17,460 bases of DNA from UBA940 sp964464465 (lineage in GTDB: Bacteria > Bacteroidota > Bacteroidia > Bacteroidales > Rikenellaceae): NCBI GenBank assembly GCA_964464465.1, contig CAYXGF010000038.1, positions 1 through 17,460 on the forward strand, given 5' to 3'. Positions 6,917 to 14,593 of the stretch are shown in pieces; the first letter of the stretch is position 1; each line of letters starts with the position of its first letter. The notes below the pieces were generated by a model. That model did not search any database. It was not told the DNA's origin and saw only the letters and a program-made list of their open reading frames with translations. The position numbers and the translations under genes were made by a program.

Positions 6917-7804
6917 TCAGTTTTTGAAATTTTTTGCATCCTGCTCATATGCCGAGCGGTTGCCCGAGATTTTGAATTCCGCTACGGCCGGGTCTTCGAC
7001 AGGTTTGGTGCGAGTCGGTTTTGCGGCATTCTGGGCATTGCGGGCTTCGACCGACATGCGTTTCTGTTTCAGAGTGCGCTGCATCTCCTCGTACTGCGCC
7101 CTGATGTCGGCGGCGCTCTGAGTATCTTGGGTCGGGGTGTGGAAGAAGGCGTTTACGCGCTTTCCGATTCGTTTTAGCGCGGCCTGCACTTTGCCGCTGT
7201 CCTGCGGCGAATCGTTTTTGTGCCCCACTATCGAGTCCGCCAGGCCGCACTCTATTGCCTCCTGCGGAGAGAGCCATCGTCCGCATCCGGCATTCTCGCC
7301 CATCATGTCGAGAAACTGCTGGGCCTGCCGCCCTGAACTCTCGGCATAGATTTCAGCTATGCGCCTGTCCGTCTGGTCGAGCAGTTGCGTTTTTCGCTGC
7401 AAGTCGGTAGAGTTGCCCTCGCATGCGCATATCGAGTTGTGAATCAGATATAACGACCCGGAAGAGAGTTCCCTTGCACCTGGACTTGCACCCTGGGCTA
7501 TGATTGTGGCCGCCGAAGCCGCATATCCGTAGCACCGTGTGGTGACGTGAGCGTCGAGCGAACGCAGTGCGTCGTATATGAGAAGCGCGTCGTTCACGTC
7601 GCCGCCCGTCGAGCGGATGTTTACGATTACGTTCTGGGCGTCGAGCTCGGCAATCTGTGCGATGCTCTGACGGAAACGCTGGTATGTTGCTACTCTTTCG
7701 TCTTCGGTGTCGAACTGCCACTGTTCCGGCATGCCGATAATGCCTTCGATGTCTATTACGACTGTCTTGTCGGCCGAGTTTGTGATTTTGATTTCTGCTG
7801 TCAT
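6917..7804 (-). CDS. ClpP-like prohead protease with scaffold-like C-terminal extension
   Basis: Residues 1-196 form a ClpP/S14 serine-protease domain: the NIRSTGGDVNDAL strand-turn (62-74), the nucleophile region GYAASAATI with Ser97, and LIHNS with His122. At the place of the ClpP catalytic Asp (D in DRFLS of E. coli ClpP) this protein has Gly175 in CGRWLSPQEAIECGL, so the classical Asp is absent. The remaining ~95 residues (about 200-295) are charged, coiled-coil-like and low in hydrophobics, resembling an internal scaffold. In tailed phages such proteins process and guide capsid assembly. The gene lies just upstream of the capsid gene, as expected for this role. A host ClpP is unlikely given this context and extension. 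Confidence 0.8.
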   Translation of the reverse strand: MTAEIKITNSADKTVVIDIEGIIGMPEQWQFDTEDERVATYQRFRQSIAQIAELDAQNVIVNIRSTGGDVNDALLIYDALRSLDAHVTTRCYGYAASAATIIAQGASPGARELSSGSLYLIHNSICACEGNSTDLQRKTQLLDQTDRRIAEIYAESSGRQAQQFLDMMGENAGCGRWLSPQEAIECGLADSIVGHKNDSPQDSGKVQAALKRIGKRVNAFFHTPTQDTQSAADIRAQYEEMQRTLKQKRMSVEARNAQNAAKPTRTKPVEDPAVAEFKISGNRSAYEQDAKNFKN

Positions 7805-7810
7805 TGTTTT

Positions 7811-8092
7811 TCAGTTTGTTCCGTTTGGTATGAGAAGTATGTCTTTGTAATTGTACACGTAGTTTCTTACGCTTTCGTAGGAGCAGCAGAACCGGCTTGC
7901 AGCCATGTACATCGCCTCCACTTTTGCGGTTCCGAGCCTCTCCTGCCGCGCCACGTATTCCTTTACCACGAGAGCCCTGCATCGCACTGCATCCGTGATT
8001 CCGGCCTCCATGAGAACCCGGGCTGTCTGTGCGGCCTGTCTGCCGAGCCGCTGTTCGACTATTTCAAGCAGACTTTTCTCTACTGCCGTCAT
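7811..8092 (-). CDS. Small phage-associated protein, possible helix-turn-helix
   Basis: This 93-residue, largely helical protein is not one I can name. Its C-terminal part, AMYMAASRFCCSYESVRNYVYNY (about residues 60-82), has the spacing of a helix-turn-helix (hydrophobic, small turn residues, then SxxxVRxYxY). Similar short proteins occur in structural modules of Bacteroidota prophages. It could be a DNA-binding regulator or, less likely, a small-terminase-like subunit. It starts 1 nt after the 60-aa gene and ends 6 nt before the protease start, so it is part of the cassette's single transcript. Confidence 0.5.
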   Translation of the reverse strand: MTAVEKSLLEIVEQRLGRQAAQTARVLMEAGITDAVRCRALVVKEYVARQERLGTAKVEAMYMAASRFCCSYESVRNYVYNYKDILLIPNGTN

Positions 8093-8093
8093 G

Positions 8094-8276
8094 TCAGAAT
8101 CTCGATTCGGTTTCCACTTTCTTGACTGCCTGCTGCGCTTCCGTTATGTCGCTTTCCGAGACATATATCTTGAGCTGCCCGATGGCGTCGGCAATAAGTC
8201 GCAGTGCCTGCGCGTATGTTATGTATCCGTGCAGCGGAATCTGCTCCTGCGCCTCCTGTGTGTTGTCCTGTGTCAT
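8094..8276 (-). CDS. Hypothetical phage protein, 60 aa
   Basis: I do not recognise this small acidic protein. It has a polar, glutamine-rich N-terminus (MTQDNTQEAQEQ) followed by an amphipathic helix-rich segment (TYAQALRLIADAIGQLKIYV). No membrane segment or signal peptide is seen. The gene is packed 4 nt after the large hub gene and 1 nt before the next gene, which supports translation as part of the operon. Confidence 0.5.
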   Translation of the reverse strand: MTQDNTQEAQEQIPLHGYITYAQALRLIADAIGQLKIYVSESDITEAQQAVKKVETESRF

Positions 8277-8280
8277 TGGT

Positions 8281-10641
8281 TTAGAAATCTGTTTTGATGA
8301 ATCTGCATTTTGTGGCCTTTCCGGCCTCAGGGCTGTAATCGCATATCTCTTCGAGTATGTAATAGCCTGTCTCTCCGTCGATGTCGAGCCTGAAACGCGA
8401 CCTGAAATCTATTTTCCCCGTTCCCGGTCTTGTGAGCGATTCCATGTCCGTGGCATCGAGATTCAGATACAGTGTCAGACGTTTGCCGTTTTTCAGCGCG
8501 TCGATACTTCGGGCGTAGAATCGGTTCAGCCCCTTTGCGCCGTCCCTGTCCTCGAAACAGAGCGTGGTCTGCTCGTCCCCGTCGTGAAACGTGAGCAGCG
8601 GATATTCTGCCGCGCCGGATGGCCATCCCCACCTCTGACCTGCCGGCAGAGGCTGCATTCCCCGGTATCTGACGATTTTGGGCGTGAAGTTCAGTGATGA
8701 TTCCGGCTCGGCACTGTCTGCTGCCATTATCAGTCTGGCATCCGGAGCGTCGGTGCATGTCCCTGCGGAGCCTATGGATGGAGCGAAGAACGGATTTTCC
8801 GATGTGTGCGGGGCGGTCTGGTCCGGGTTTTCGGATGCGCTCATGGTCCATGCTCCGAAATCATCCTGACATCTGCGGTTGAACGCTGCCACAGCCGCGT
8901 CGCCCGATTTGTATCGGAATGTCGTGGCCTTGCCCTGCGAGCCTGTTTCCTGAATCGTTACCGGCCGTGAGAAATCTATCTTGTGGGTCCAGTCTGTGGC
9001 GGCCGATGTTTCGTAGAACGAAGTTGCCGGTTCGATGTATACGGTCGATGTCGCGGCATCCGTGTAGAAACATAGAGAGAACATGTGTCTCAGTGCCGCG
9101 ATGAACTCTTTCTGCGAAGTCCGGAATGCCGCTACGTCAGCCAGGTGCAGTGTGCTTCCTTCGGTCGGATGCGGCGAGAATACCGGTTTAATGCTCGTTC
9201 CTTTGTGCAGCGTCAGCGTCATTCCGCTTTCGGCACCTCCGAAGTATATGTCGTCGAAGTATTTTGGGGAGGAGGGCGAGAGAGTCTGCGCCCCTGTCCG
9301 CAGCGTGATTTTTACGTCTGTCTCTCCCGTTTCGGTCACATATCCGTCGTATAGCGCCCAGTCACCGGTATATACTCGTTCCGAAGTTCCGGTCTTGATG
9401 TACAGCGTCGGATTTTTCACCTCTCCGTCGTATTGTATGCTCACCGTTTTGGAGCGGGAGGCGATGTGGTCGTCCACCGTGAGCGATACTTTGGAGTTCG
9501 AGCAGTAGAGTCTGTATGTGTTTCCTTCTATGTGGTCGAAAATCACGATACGGAACTGTTTTCCGGCGCAGAACTCCTGCCTGCGGTCCTCGAAGTTGTT
9601 GGCCAGGCGGAACTTGCGGTCGAAATTCTCGCCGAGGTATATTCTGTTGAATCCGGCCAGTTCGGTGCGGGAGGCTATTCTGTACGAAGTGGTGTAGTGT
9701 ATCGAGTATTCGAACCCTACGGATACCTCTTTGAGCGGCTTGAACATTACCCTTTTTCCGTCTATGCGGAAACATCCCGAGCGGGAGTATACATCGTCGT
9801 ATCTGGTTCCGTCCTTTTCGTATGTCGCATCGGCGCTGTCGGCCAGATTGCCCACCGTGCTGACCGCCGCATACGGATTGGCGTAGACTCTTCCCAGCGA
9901 ATCCGCCGCTGCGGAGCCGGACGAGTATCGGCGTGCGAGAAACGCCATTGTCCTGTCGAGCGCGTCGGTGTCTGCAGTGGGGTAGCGGCCGCTCATGTAT
10001 AGCGAGTTGAAGAATTCTGTCTCCATGAACTGGGAAACTATTCTGAATCCTGCCGCGGACATTATCTTGCGGAGCATCGTTGCCACGTGTATGAACGGGT
10101 GGTAGTCCTCGCATGTGAGTATCTGTGCCGCAGGAGTCAGGTGCCCGGAGGAGTAGTCTCTGTCTGTCCGCTTTCTGCATACGGGCAGCATGCGAATCCA
10201 AGCGTCAGGGTCTGTCCAGCTGTTTTGTATCGACTGCTGGGAGAGTGTAATCTGAAAGTCGTCTTCGAGTGACGATATCGTGCGCCGGGATGTGGCTTCC
10301 GCCCACAGTTTCGAAGACCCTATGATGTTGCAGTCGTAGTATGCACATGCCGAGTCCATATTTCGTCTTATGCCGGCCAGAGTCAGCATTCCCTCGATTA
10401 TCACGGCCCCGTCTTTTTCGATGCGGGCCGTATGCGCAGTGGAGTGGAACATGTCCCGTGCGTGTATCTGCTCCGGATATCCCATAATCTCGCAGTTGCG
10501 TCCTGTGGCCGGTATCGATATGCTTTTCGTATATCCTGCACGGGCGCTGTCTTCGTCCAGCAGCGAGGCTACGCTGAGAGTGACGGATGTGGCCGTGTTC
10601 CGGTCGCACATTATTTCTTTTTGGTCGATGAATATCTCCAT
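8281..10641 (-). CDS. Large phage tail hub/baseplate-like protein, 786 aa
   Basis: This is the largest protein of the cassette. It begins MEIFIDQKEI and contains KSISIPATGRN at about residues 39-49, a signature of large tail-associated proteins in Bacteroidota phages. The N-terminal ~190 residues look like a tail-tip attachment domain. The long middle and C-terminal parts are beta-rich with many aromatic-containing strands. There is no signal peptide, transmembrane segment or enzyme motif. By size and position after another tail protein it is likely a distal tail hub or baseplate component. The start is ATG 10641. An in-frame extension to 10779 exists but overlaps the upstream gene and has a non-protein-like, Cys/Arg/Trp-rich composition. 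Confidence 0.6.
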   Translation of the reverse strand: MEIFIDQKEIMCDRNTATSVTLSVASLLDEDSARAGYTKSISIPATGRNCEIMGYPEQIHARDMFHSTAHTARIEKDGAVIIEGMLTLAGIRRNMDSACAYYDCNIIGSSKLWAEATSRRTISSLEDDFQITLSQQSIQNSWTDPDAWIRMLPVCRKRTDRDYSSGHLTPAAQILTCEDYHPFIHVATMLRKIMSAAGFRIVSQFMETEFFNSLYMSGRYPTADTDALDRTMAFLARRYSSGSAAADSLGRVYANPYAAVSTVGNLADSADATYEKDGTRYDDVYSRSGCFRIDGKRVMFKPLKEVSVGFEYSIHYTTSYRIASRTELAGFNRIYLGENFDRKFRLANNFEDRRQEFCAGKQFRIVIFDHIEGNTYRLYCSNSKVSLTVDDHIASRSKTVSIQYDGEVKNPTLYIKTGTSERVYTGDWALYDGYVTETGETDVKITLRTGAQTLSPSSPKYFDDIYFGGAESGMTLTLHKGTSIKPVFSPHPTEGSTLHLADVAAFRTSQKEFIAALRHMFSLCFYTDAATSTVYIEPATSFYETSAATDWTHKIDFSRPVTIQETGSQGKATTFRYKSGDAAVAAFNRRCQDDFGAWTMSASENPDQTAPHTSENPFFAPSIGSAGTCTDAPDARLIMAADSAEPESSLNFTPKIVRYRGMQPLPAGQRWGWPSGAAEYPLLTFHDGDEQTTLCFEDRDGAKGLNRFYARSIDALKNGKRLTLYLNLDATDMESLTRPGTGKIDFRSRFRLDIDGETGYYILEEICDYSPEAGKATKCRFIKTDF

Positions 10642-10654
10642 TGTCTCGTTTTTT

Positions 10655-11659
10655 CTATTGCATTGTTTGAGGTACCTGCGGCTGCGATTCGCGCAGTGTG
10701 ATGCGGAGTTCTGCCGGCCGGTTGTGCCGCATCCTTTCCACCTGCGTGGTGGCCACATCCATCCGCAAAGGTTTTTCACCGTCCGTTCTCCATACTTTGG
10801 GCGCCGACAGTATTGCCGACAGAGCCAGTATCTCTTTTTCTTTCCGGTATCCGGAGCTGACGACCGTGCTCTCGTCGCGCCTCAGTCCGGTAATCGTGTA
10901 ACCGTCCGCCGAGAGTATCTTCTGTTTCTGTACCGTTACCGAACGCGAGCATATCACCGGGAACGAGAAGTAGTCCATGCAGCCGTATTCGTTCACCCAT
11001 CCCAGACGCATGCCGGCCTGCGGCGAATCCATGCTGTAATTTATCGTCGCCACGTGTGTGCCGTCCGCTTCTATTTCGACAGTGAACTGTTCCAATTCCT
11101 CGGGCTCCTTTCCTGTGCTTGCCGCGAACATCTCCGCAATATCGTCCGCATGTACCACCATGGTCATTATCTCTTTTCCCGCCGTCGAGCCGGACAGAGA
11201 TATTTCGGCGTCCAGGCCGTCCCCGTACATCTGTACTGTTACGTCCACTATTGCGTCAGGCGTTATGAACGACAGCTCGTCCCACTGGCCCCGGCCGATT
11301 GTCCTTGCCGGGGCTATGTCCGACAGGAGCCTGAATGTCGGCGCCGTGTCTGTTGCGGCTGTCATGTGGACTGGCTGGGAGACTTTGCCGCCGCATTTTA
11401 TCTTGCATTCTGCCGAACGTTCCGTGGCGTAAACGTCTGTGAAGTAGTCTCCCATCGGGTCCACGTCGATTTGTGTCCGCATGTACGGAGCTGCGTTCAC
11501 TCTGCACGACGTCACTCCTCGGAACCGTTTCGTACCCAGAACCTCATTCTGGCCGTTTAAGATTTGCACGTCGCATTGCGGCGTATCTATTCCTGAGACG
11601 GTGAAGCATGCCGGTTTGAACACGCTGCTGTATTGTTTTGGCGATTCGGTTATGTTCAT
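10655..11659 (-). CDS. Phage tail protein, 334 aa (distal-tail-like)
   Basis: This 334-residue protein is beta-rich, without signal peptide or membrane segment. The N-terminus (NITESPKQYSSVFKPACFTV) and the motifs EVLGTKRFRGVTSCRVNAAPYMR and MRLGWVNEYGCMDYFSFPV resemble a protein that in Bacteroidota phages precedes the large hub protein. A role in the distal tail or in connecting tube to hub is inferred from this pairing. Its ATG overlaps the upstream stop codon (ATGA, 11656-11659), and the hub gene starts 13 nt after its stop. Confidence 0.55.
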   Translation of the reverse strand: MNITESPKQYSSVFKPACFTVSGIDTPQCDVQILNGQNEVLGTKRFRGVTSCRVNAAPYMRTQIDVDPMGDYFTDVYATERSAECKIKCGGKVSQPVHMTAATDTAPTFRLLSDIAPARTIGRGQWDELSFITPDAIVDVTVQMYGDGLDAEISLSGSTAGKEIMTMVVHADDIAEMFAASTGKEPEELEQFTVEIEADGTHVATINYSMDSPQAGMRLGWVNEYGCMDYFSFPVICSRSVTVQKQKILSADGYTITGLRRDESTVVSSGYRKEKEILALSAILSAPKVWRTDGEKPLRMDVATTQVERMRHNRPAELRITLRESQPQVPQTMQ

Positions 11660-12075
11660 GACTCTATCTTGTTGAAGTATGCGTGCAGGTCCATTTCCAC
11701 GGACATCGATATTTCCCGCGCCGCAGTCGACGGTTCGGCATTAGGCGTGCATTTGATTCCGGTGATGTCGCAGACGGCGGTCTGTTCCCTCAGCTCGTCT
11801 ATTATCTCCATTGCGTCCTGCTGTAAAGACTCCATTACGGGACTGCAATCCTCTGCGTGCAGTCCGGACACCGTTTTCATGAGTCTCATGGAGATTTTGT
11901 AGCACATTACGCCCCTGGCGCGTCCTTCCACAGATTTTAGGGCGGGAGGTGCGAGCCATACTGCGGGGAAGCTGTTGATAGACCTTACGGCCGTGGGCCA
12001 TGAACCCTGGAAAAGCGAGTATCCGCTTTGCTCGGCGGCTTTTGCCACCATTGATGTCAGTTCACTTCGTTTCAT
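11656..12075 (-). CDS. Putative tail terminator/completion protein
   Basis: With the ATG at 12075 this is a 139-residue protein beginning MKRSELTSMV. It has an alternating strand-helix pattern: FPAVWLAPPAL, then GVMCYKISMRLM, a helix SPVMESLQQDAMEIIDEL, and a C-terminal strand AREISMSVEMDLHAYF. That arrangement and length are like tail-terminator or completion proteins of tailed phages, but I recognise no decisive motif. An upstream ATG at 12156 would add 27 residues of low-complexity-like sequence (SRGRAYHPAAGYL) and sits inside a palindrome, so I prefer 12075. It is the first gene of the cassette, about 170 nt after the predicted transcription start. Confidence 0.45.
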   Translation of the reverse strand: MKRSELTSMVAKAAEQSGYSLFQGSWPTAVRSINSFPAVWLAPPALKSVEGRARGVMCYKISMRLMKTVSGLHAEDCSPVMESLQQDAMEIIDELREQTAVCDITGIKCTPNAEPSTAAREISMSVEMDLHAYFNKIES

Positions 12076-12150
12076 GCGATAAGCGTTTGGATGATTTTTT
12101 CTGAGATAGCCGGCTGCCGGATGATATGCACGGCCGCGAGAGGGGAGTAC

Positions 12151-12162
12151 CGACATATGTCG
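12151..12162. repeat. 12-bp perfect palindrome in the cassette leader
   Basis: CGACATATGTCG is a perfect palindrome located about 75 nt before the first phage start codon and about 80 nt after the predicted transcription start. It includes an in-frame alternative ATG of the first gene. It could be an operator half-site pair, but no regulator is identified. Confidence 0.4.
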
Positions 12163-12169
12163 ATAACTC

Positions 12170-12198
12170 TGTTGAAGAAATGTTGATATTTGTTGATA
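12170..12198. repeat. Three helically phased TGTTGA direct repeats
   Basis: TGTTGA occurs at 12170, 12181 and 12191; the last two copies extend to TGTTGATA. The spacing is 11 and 10 bp, close to one DNA turn, so the copies face the same side of the helix. They lie within the leader of the minus-strand phage cassette, next to the palindrome at 12151-12162. This is the layout expected of a multi-site operator. Confidence 0.5.
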
Positions 12199-12250
12199 AG
12201 AATCCTTATATGGACCGACAGAACTTGGTCCGGATGCTTGAAAGACGATG

Positions 12251-12282
12251 CAAATATAGCAGCGCGACTACCCCCTTGTCAA
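12251..12282 (-). promoter_or_regulatory. Bacteroidota-type promoter of the phage cassette
   Basis: Read on the minus strand, the -7 element TATATTTG (complement of 12251-12258) matches TANNTTTG exactly, and TTG of TTGACA (complement of 12280-12282) serves as the -33 element, 21 bp away. Transcription should begin near 12244 and continue through the phage genes. No comparable promoter is seen inside the cassette, though I did not examine every gene interior. Confidence 0.7.
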
Positions 12283-12349
12283 TACCTGACGGGCATTATT
12301 CTGAAAATTTAGAACCCTTTTTGCGGCAACGTCCTGATTATTAACTGCA

Positions 12350-12381
12350 AAAAAATACGGGAATCACGATTGATTCCCGTA
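12350..12381 (-). terminator. Intrinsic terminator of the Hdr-like operon
   Basis: TACGGGAATCA (12356-12366) and TGATTCCCGTA (12371-12381) form a perfect 11-bp stem with a 4-nt loop. On the minus strand the stem is followed by seven T residues. It lies 83 nt after the stop codon of the last hdr-like gene and just before the phage promoter, so the two units are transcriptionally insulated. Confidence 0.92.
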
Positions 12382-12427
12382 TCGGTCGGATGTGACAGCC
12401 TGCGGCTGACTTATGATTTTCTACTGT

Positions 12428-12458
12428 TGGGAGCACGACACAGATTGTCGTGTGCCCG
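12428..12458 (-). repeat. Hairpin in the 3' untranslated region of the Hdr-like operon
   Basis: CACGACA (12434-12440) and TGTCGTG (12446-12452) pair around a 5-nt loop, and the stem may be extended by three GGG/CCC pairs after a 2-bp mismatch. There is no T-tract. It may protect the 3' end or assist the terminator downstream. Confidence 0.4.
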
Positions 12459-12464
12459 GCAGCC

Positions 12465-14261
12465 TTATTTTATTATCGCGCTGCTGACCGCCTCCGCGAT
12501 GTCTATTACGGGCCTGTCGGCTTGTCTGGCGATGGTTTTCTTGCACAGCGGACATGCCGTAGCTATTGTTCCGGCGCCCGTGTCATGCAACATGCGTGTC
12601 ATCTGTCCGGCGATTTCTTGCTGCACTTTGTCTCCGATTACCGTATTTGCGAGACTTGCGCCGCAGCATGGAGCCTGACTGCGGTTCTGCTGCGGTTCGA
12701 GGAGTGTTCCCACGGCGCTCAGTACATTTCTGGGCGCCTCGTATATTCCGCATCCGCGTCCCAGTTCGCACGGGTCGTGGTACGTTATGCTCATCTCCTG
12801 TTTGGCGATTTTGAGCCTGCCGGTTTCTATTAACCGTTCGATATACTGCGAATGGTGCAGCACCTCGATATCCTGCAAGTTGTAATCCTCCCTGAATACT
12901 TTCAGACATATTGGGCACGATGTTACCAGTGTCCGTATTCCGTGCTTTATGAACAGATTCCTGTTCAGCTGCATCATGCGCTTTGCGGCCTCCGTCTCGC
13001 CGCTCAGTTTGAGAGGTCTTCCGCAGCAGATACCGCCGTCACGGTCCGCATGCCATACGTCCTGGCCTGCTGCTGCGAAAATTTCGTCCATCGCTTTAAG
13101 GATTTTCGGCGACAGCATCGTCATGCATCCGGCGAAGTATCCTACCGGTCCCTGGCCCGAGGAGCGGTCCGTATTCTGAGCATATGCGTATCTGTTGTTC
13201 GCCGGCGTACCGTGCAGCGTCTCTCTGCTGTTGAGCCTCAGAGTATTGAGTTCCAGCCCTACGGGGCATTTGCTCTCGCATCGTCCGCACATGAGACAGT
13301 TGTCCGCTACTTTTGCCGTCAGATTTCCGTAGCGTCGGTCCCGGATGAAATATACGCTCTGTACGTCATTGATTCCGGCTGCGCTTTGCAGCTGGCACGG
13401 GTCTATGCATATGCCGCATCTGGAACAGGCTTCTGTTTGGAATGAGTCGTAACCGCTCGATTTTTCAGAGCTTCGTACTCCCCAACGTCTGAGGAATATA
13501 AGGGGCACTTCTGTGAATATGTGCATGTATCTGGAAAACGGCATTGCCACGAAGAATACTCCCAGCGCGATGGAGTAGCACCACCATGCGGCCTGCTCCA
13601 TTATGTACAGCGTGTGCGGCGCAGTCGAGGCGGCCAGTATATTGCCCAGCGTTCCGGTAAGGAAACCTCCGTTGGCATATATTGCAGCCGTGATGCTTTC
13701 CGCGGTCAGTCTGAGCGGGAACACGAACCACAGGGCTCCCATCGCAATCCTGTCGCCGGGATTGTGCCTTGTCGTCTTTTTCATTCCGAGCATTCTGCTG
13801 CGCGCTCTTTTCATCCAAGCCAGTACGACACCTGAGAGCACGAACAGCAGCAGAGCATCCATTACGTTGTTGAGGTTTATGCCCAGCAGCGCCCGGTGTT
13901 CTGCATCTTTGATGAAATATTTGAAAAACACGTGTCCGTGCAGTGGTACCATCCTCATTCCGAGGTATACGACAGTCTCTATCCAGCCTGTGACGATTAA
14001 CAGAAACCATCCCAGTGCCAGACTCATGTGCATGTATCCCAGTACCGGATTGACCCTGAATATTCGTCTGTGCAGCAGACATTCGCCTATCGCCTCGCCT
14101 GTTGCGGCAATTGTCCTGCGGCTCCACCAGTTCTTTTTGATGATTATTTTGTCGCGTTTTGGTATCCGGGTCCACCATTTTATGTATTTGCAGGCGATGA
14201 TTGAGAACATCACCACGCATCCCGTAACGAACGGTATTACGAAACTTGCCGAAAAATCCAT
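12465..14261 (-). CDS. Membrane cytochrome-b-like/HdrD-like fusion (Fe-S)-binding protein
   Basis: This 598-residue fusion has about five membrane helices (near 6-26, 76-100, 134-150, 172-195, 223-243) with His78, His110 and His247 as possible heme b ligands. Two cubane [4Fe-4S] motifs follow: C279-C282-C285-C289 and C322-C325-C328-C332. Then come two complete CCG domains: C379/C412-C413/C449-C452 and C498/C532-C533/C570-C573. It thus combines what are separate DsrM and DsrK (or HdrE and HdrD) proteins elsewhere. The expected role is to take electrons from or to menaquinol at the membrane and pass them to the cytoplasmic CCG sites, reducing or oxidising a disulfide-type substrate. Substrate and direction are unknown. 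The gene starts 2 nt after the ferredoxin-like gene and ends the operon. Confidence 0.85.
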   Translation of the reverse strand: MDFSASFVIPFVTGCVVMFSIIACKYIKWWTRIPKRDKIIIKKNWWSRRTIAATGEAIGECLLHRRIFRVNPVLGYMHMSLALGWFLLIVTGWIETVVYLGMRMVPLHGHVFFKYFIKDAEHRALLGINLNNVMDALLLFVLSGVVLAWMKRARSRMLGMKKTTRHNPGDRIAMGALWFVFPLRLTAESITAAIYANGGFLTGTLGNILAASTAPHTLYIMEQAAWWCYSIALGVFFVAMPFSRYMHIFTEVPLIFLRRWGVRSSEKSSGYDSFQTEACSRCGICIDPCQLQSAAGINDVQSVYFIRDRRYGNLTAKVADNCLMCGRCESKCPVGLELNTLRLNSRETLHGTPANNRYAYAQNTDRSSGQGPVGYFAGCMTMLSPKILKAMDEIFAAAGQDVWHADRDGGICCGRPLKLSGETEAAKRMMQLNRNLFIKHGIRTLVTSCPICLKVFREDYNLQDIEVLHHSQYIERLIETGRLKIAKQEMSITYHDPCELGRGCGIYEAPRNVLSAVGTLLEPQQNRSQAPCCGASLANTVIGDKVQQEIAGQMTRMLHDTGAGTIATACPLCKKTIARQADRPVIDIAEAVSSAIIK

Positions 14262-14263
14262 GA

Positions 14264-14593
14264 TTAATAGTCTCCCAGTTTACGTTTAATCAGCATTACC
14301 ACAGCCCTGGTGTTTATACCTCTCGGACACAGCAGTCTGCACTTTCCGCACAGCATGCACCGGTTCATCTGCTCATATGCTCCTTCGTATTCGCCTCTGC
14401 GCACCAGCGTCTGCACTTTCCGGAAATTAAACTGTGTGAGAGCGCCCGCGGTGCAAGTTGCTGTGCATGTGCCGCATGCTATGCATGTTTGAAGCTCGGG
14501 CATCTCTGACAAAATCTCGTCGGCGACAGTCAAATCGTTCTTGTCCATGTTCACAGCCCTTGGCTGATTTATGGAATATCCCCACTGAATCAT
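14264..14593 (-). CDS. Small 2x[4Fe-4S] ferredoxin-like HdrC-type subunit
   Basis: This 109-residue protein carries two cubane cluster motifs of the CX2CX2CX3C type: C37-C40-C43-C47 (CIACGTCTATC) and C79-C82-C85-C89 (CMLCGKCRLLC). It is soluble and would relay electrons between the flavoprotein and the membrane subunit. The start at 14593 overlaps the HdrA-like stop as ATGA, and the resulting N-terminus (MIQWGYSINQPRAVN) resembles homologous subunits as I remember them. A downstream ATG at 14548 gives 94 residues and is the alternative. The first motif lacks the usual Pro after its last Cys (TCT), which is tolerated in this family. Confidence 0.82.
   Translation of the reverse strand: MIQWGYSINQPRAVNMDKNDLTVADEILSEMPELQTCIACGTCTATCTAGALTQFNFRKVQTLVRRGEYEGAYEQMNRCMLCGKCRLLCPRGINTRAVVMLIKRKLGDY

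Noticed and set aside
10642..10779. 46-residue N-terminal extension of the tail hub protein
   Set aside because: It overlaps the upstream tail gene and reads as Cys/Arg/Trp-rich non-protein-like sequence; ATG 10641 gives a clean start 13 nt after the previous stop.
10370..11560. 396-codon plus-strand open frame opposite the tail genes
   Set aside because: It is antisense to two well-supported phage genes with coupled starts; the Arg/Cys/His-rich composition is that of a mirror frame.
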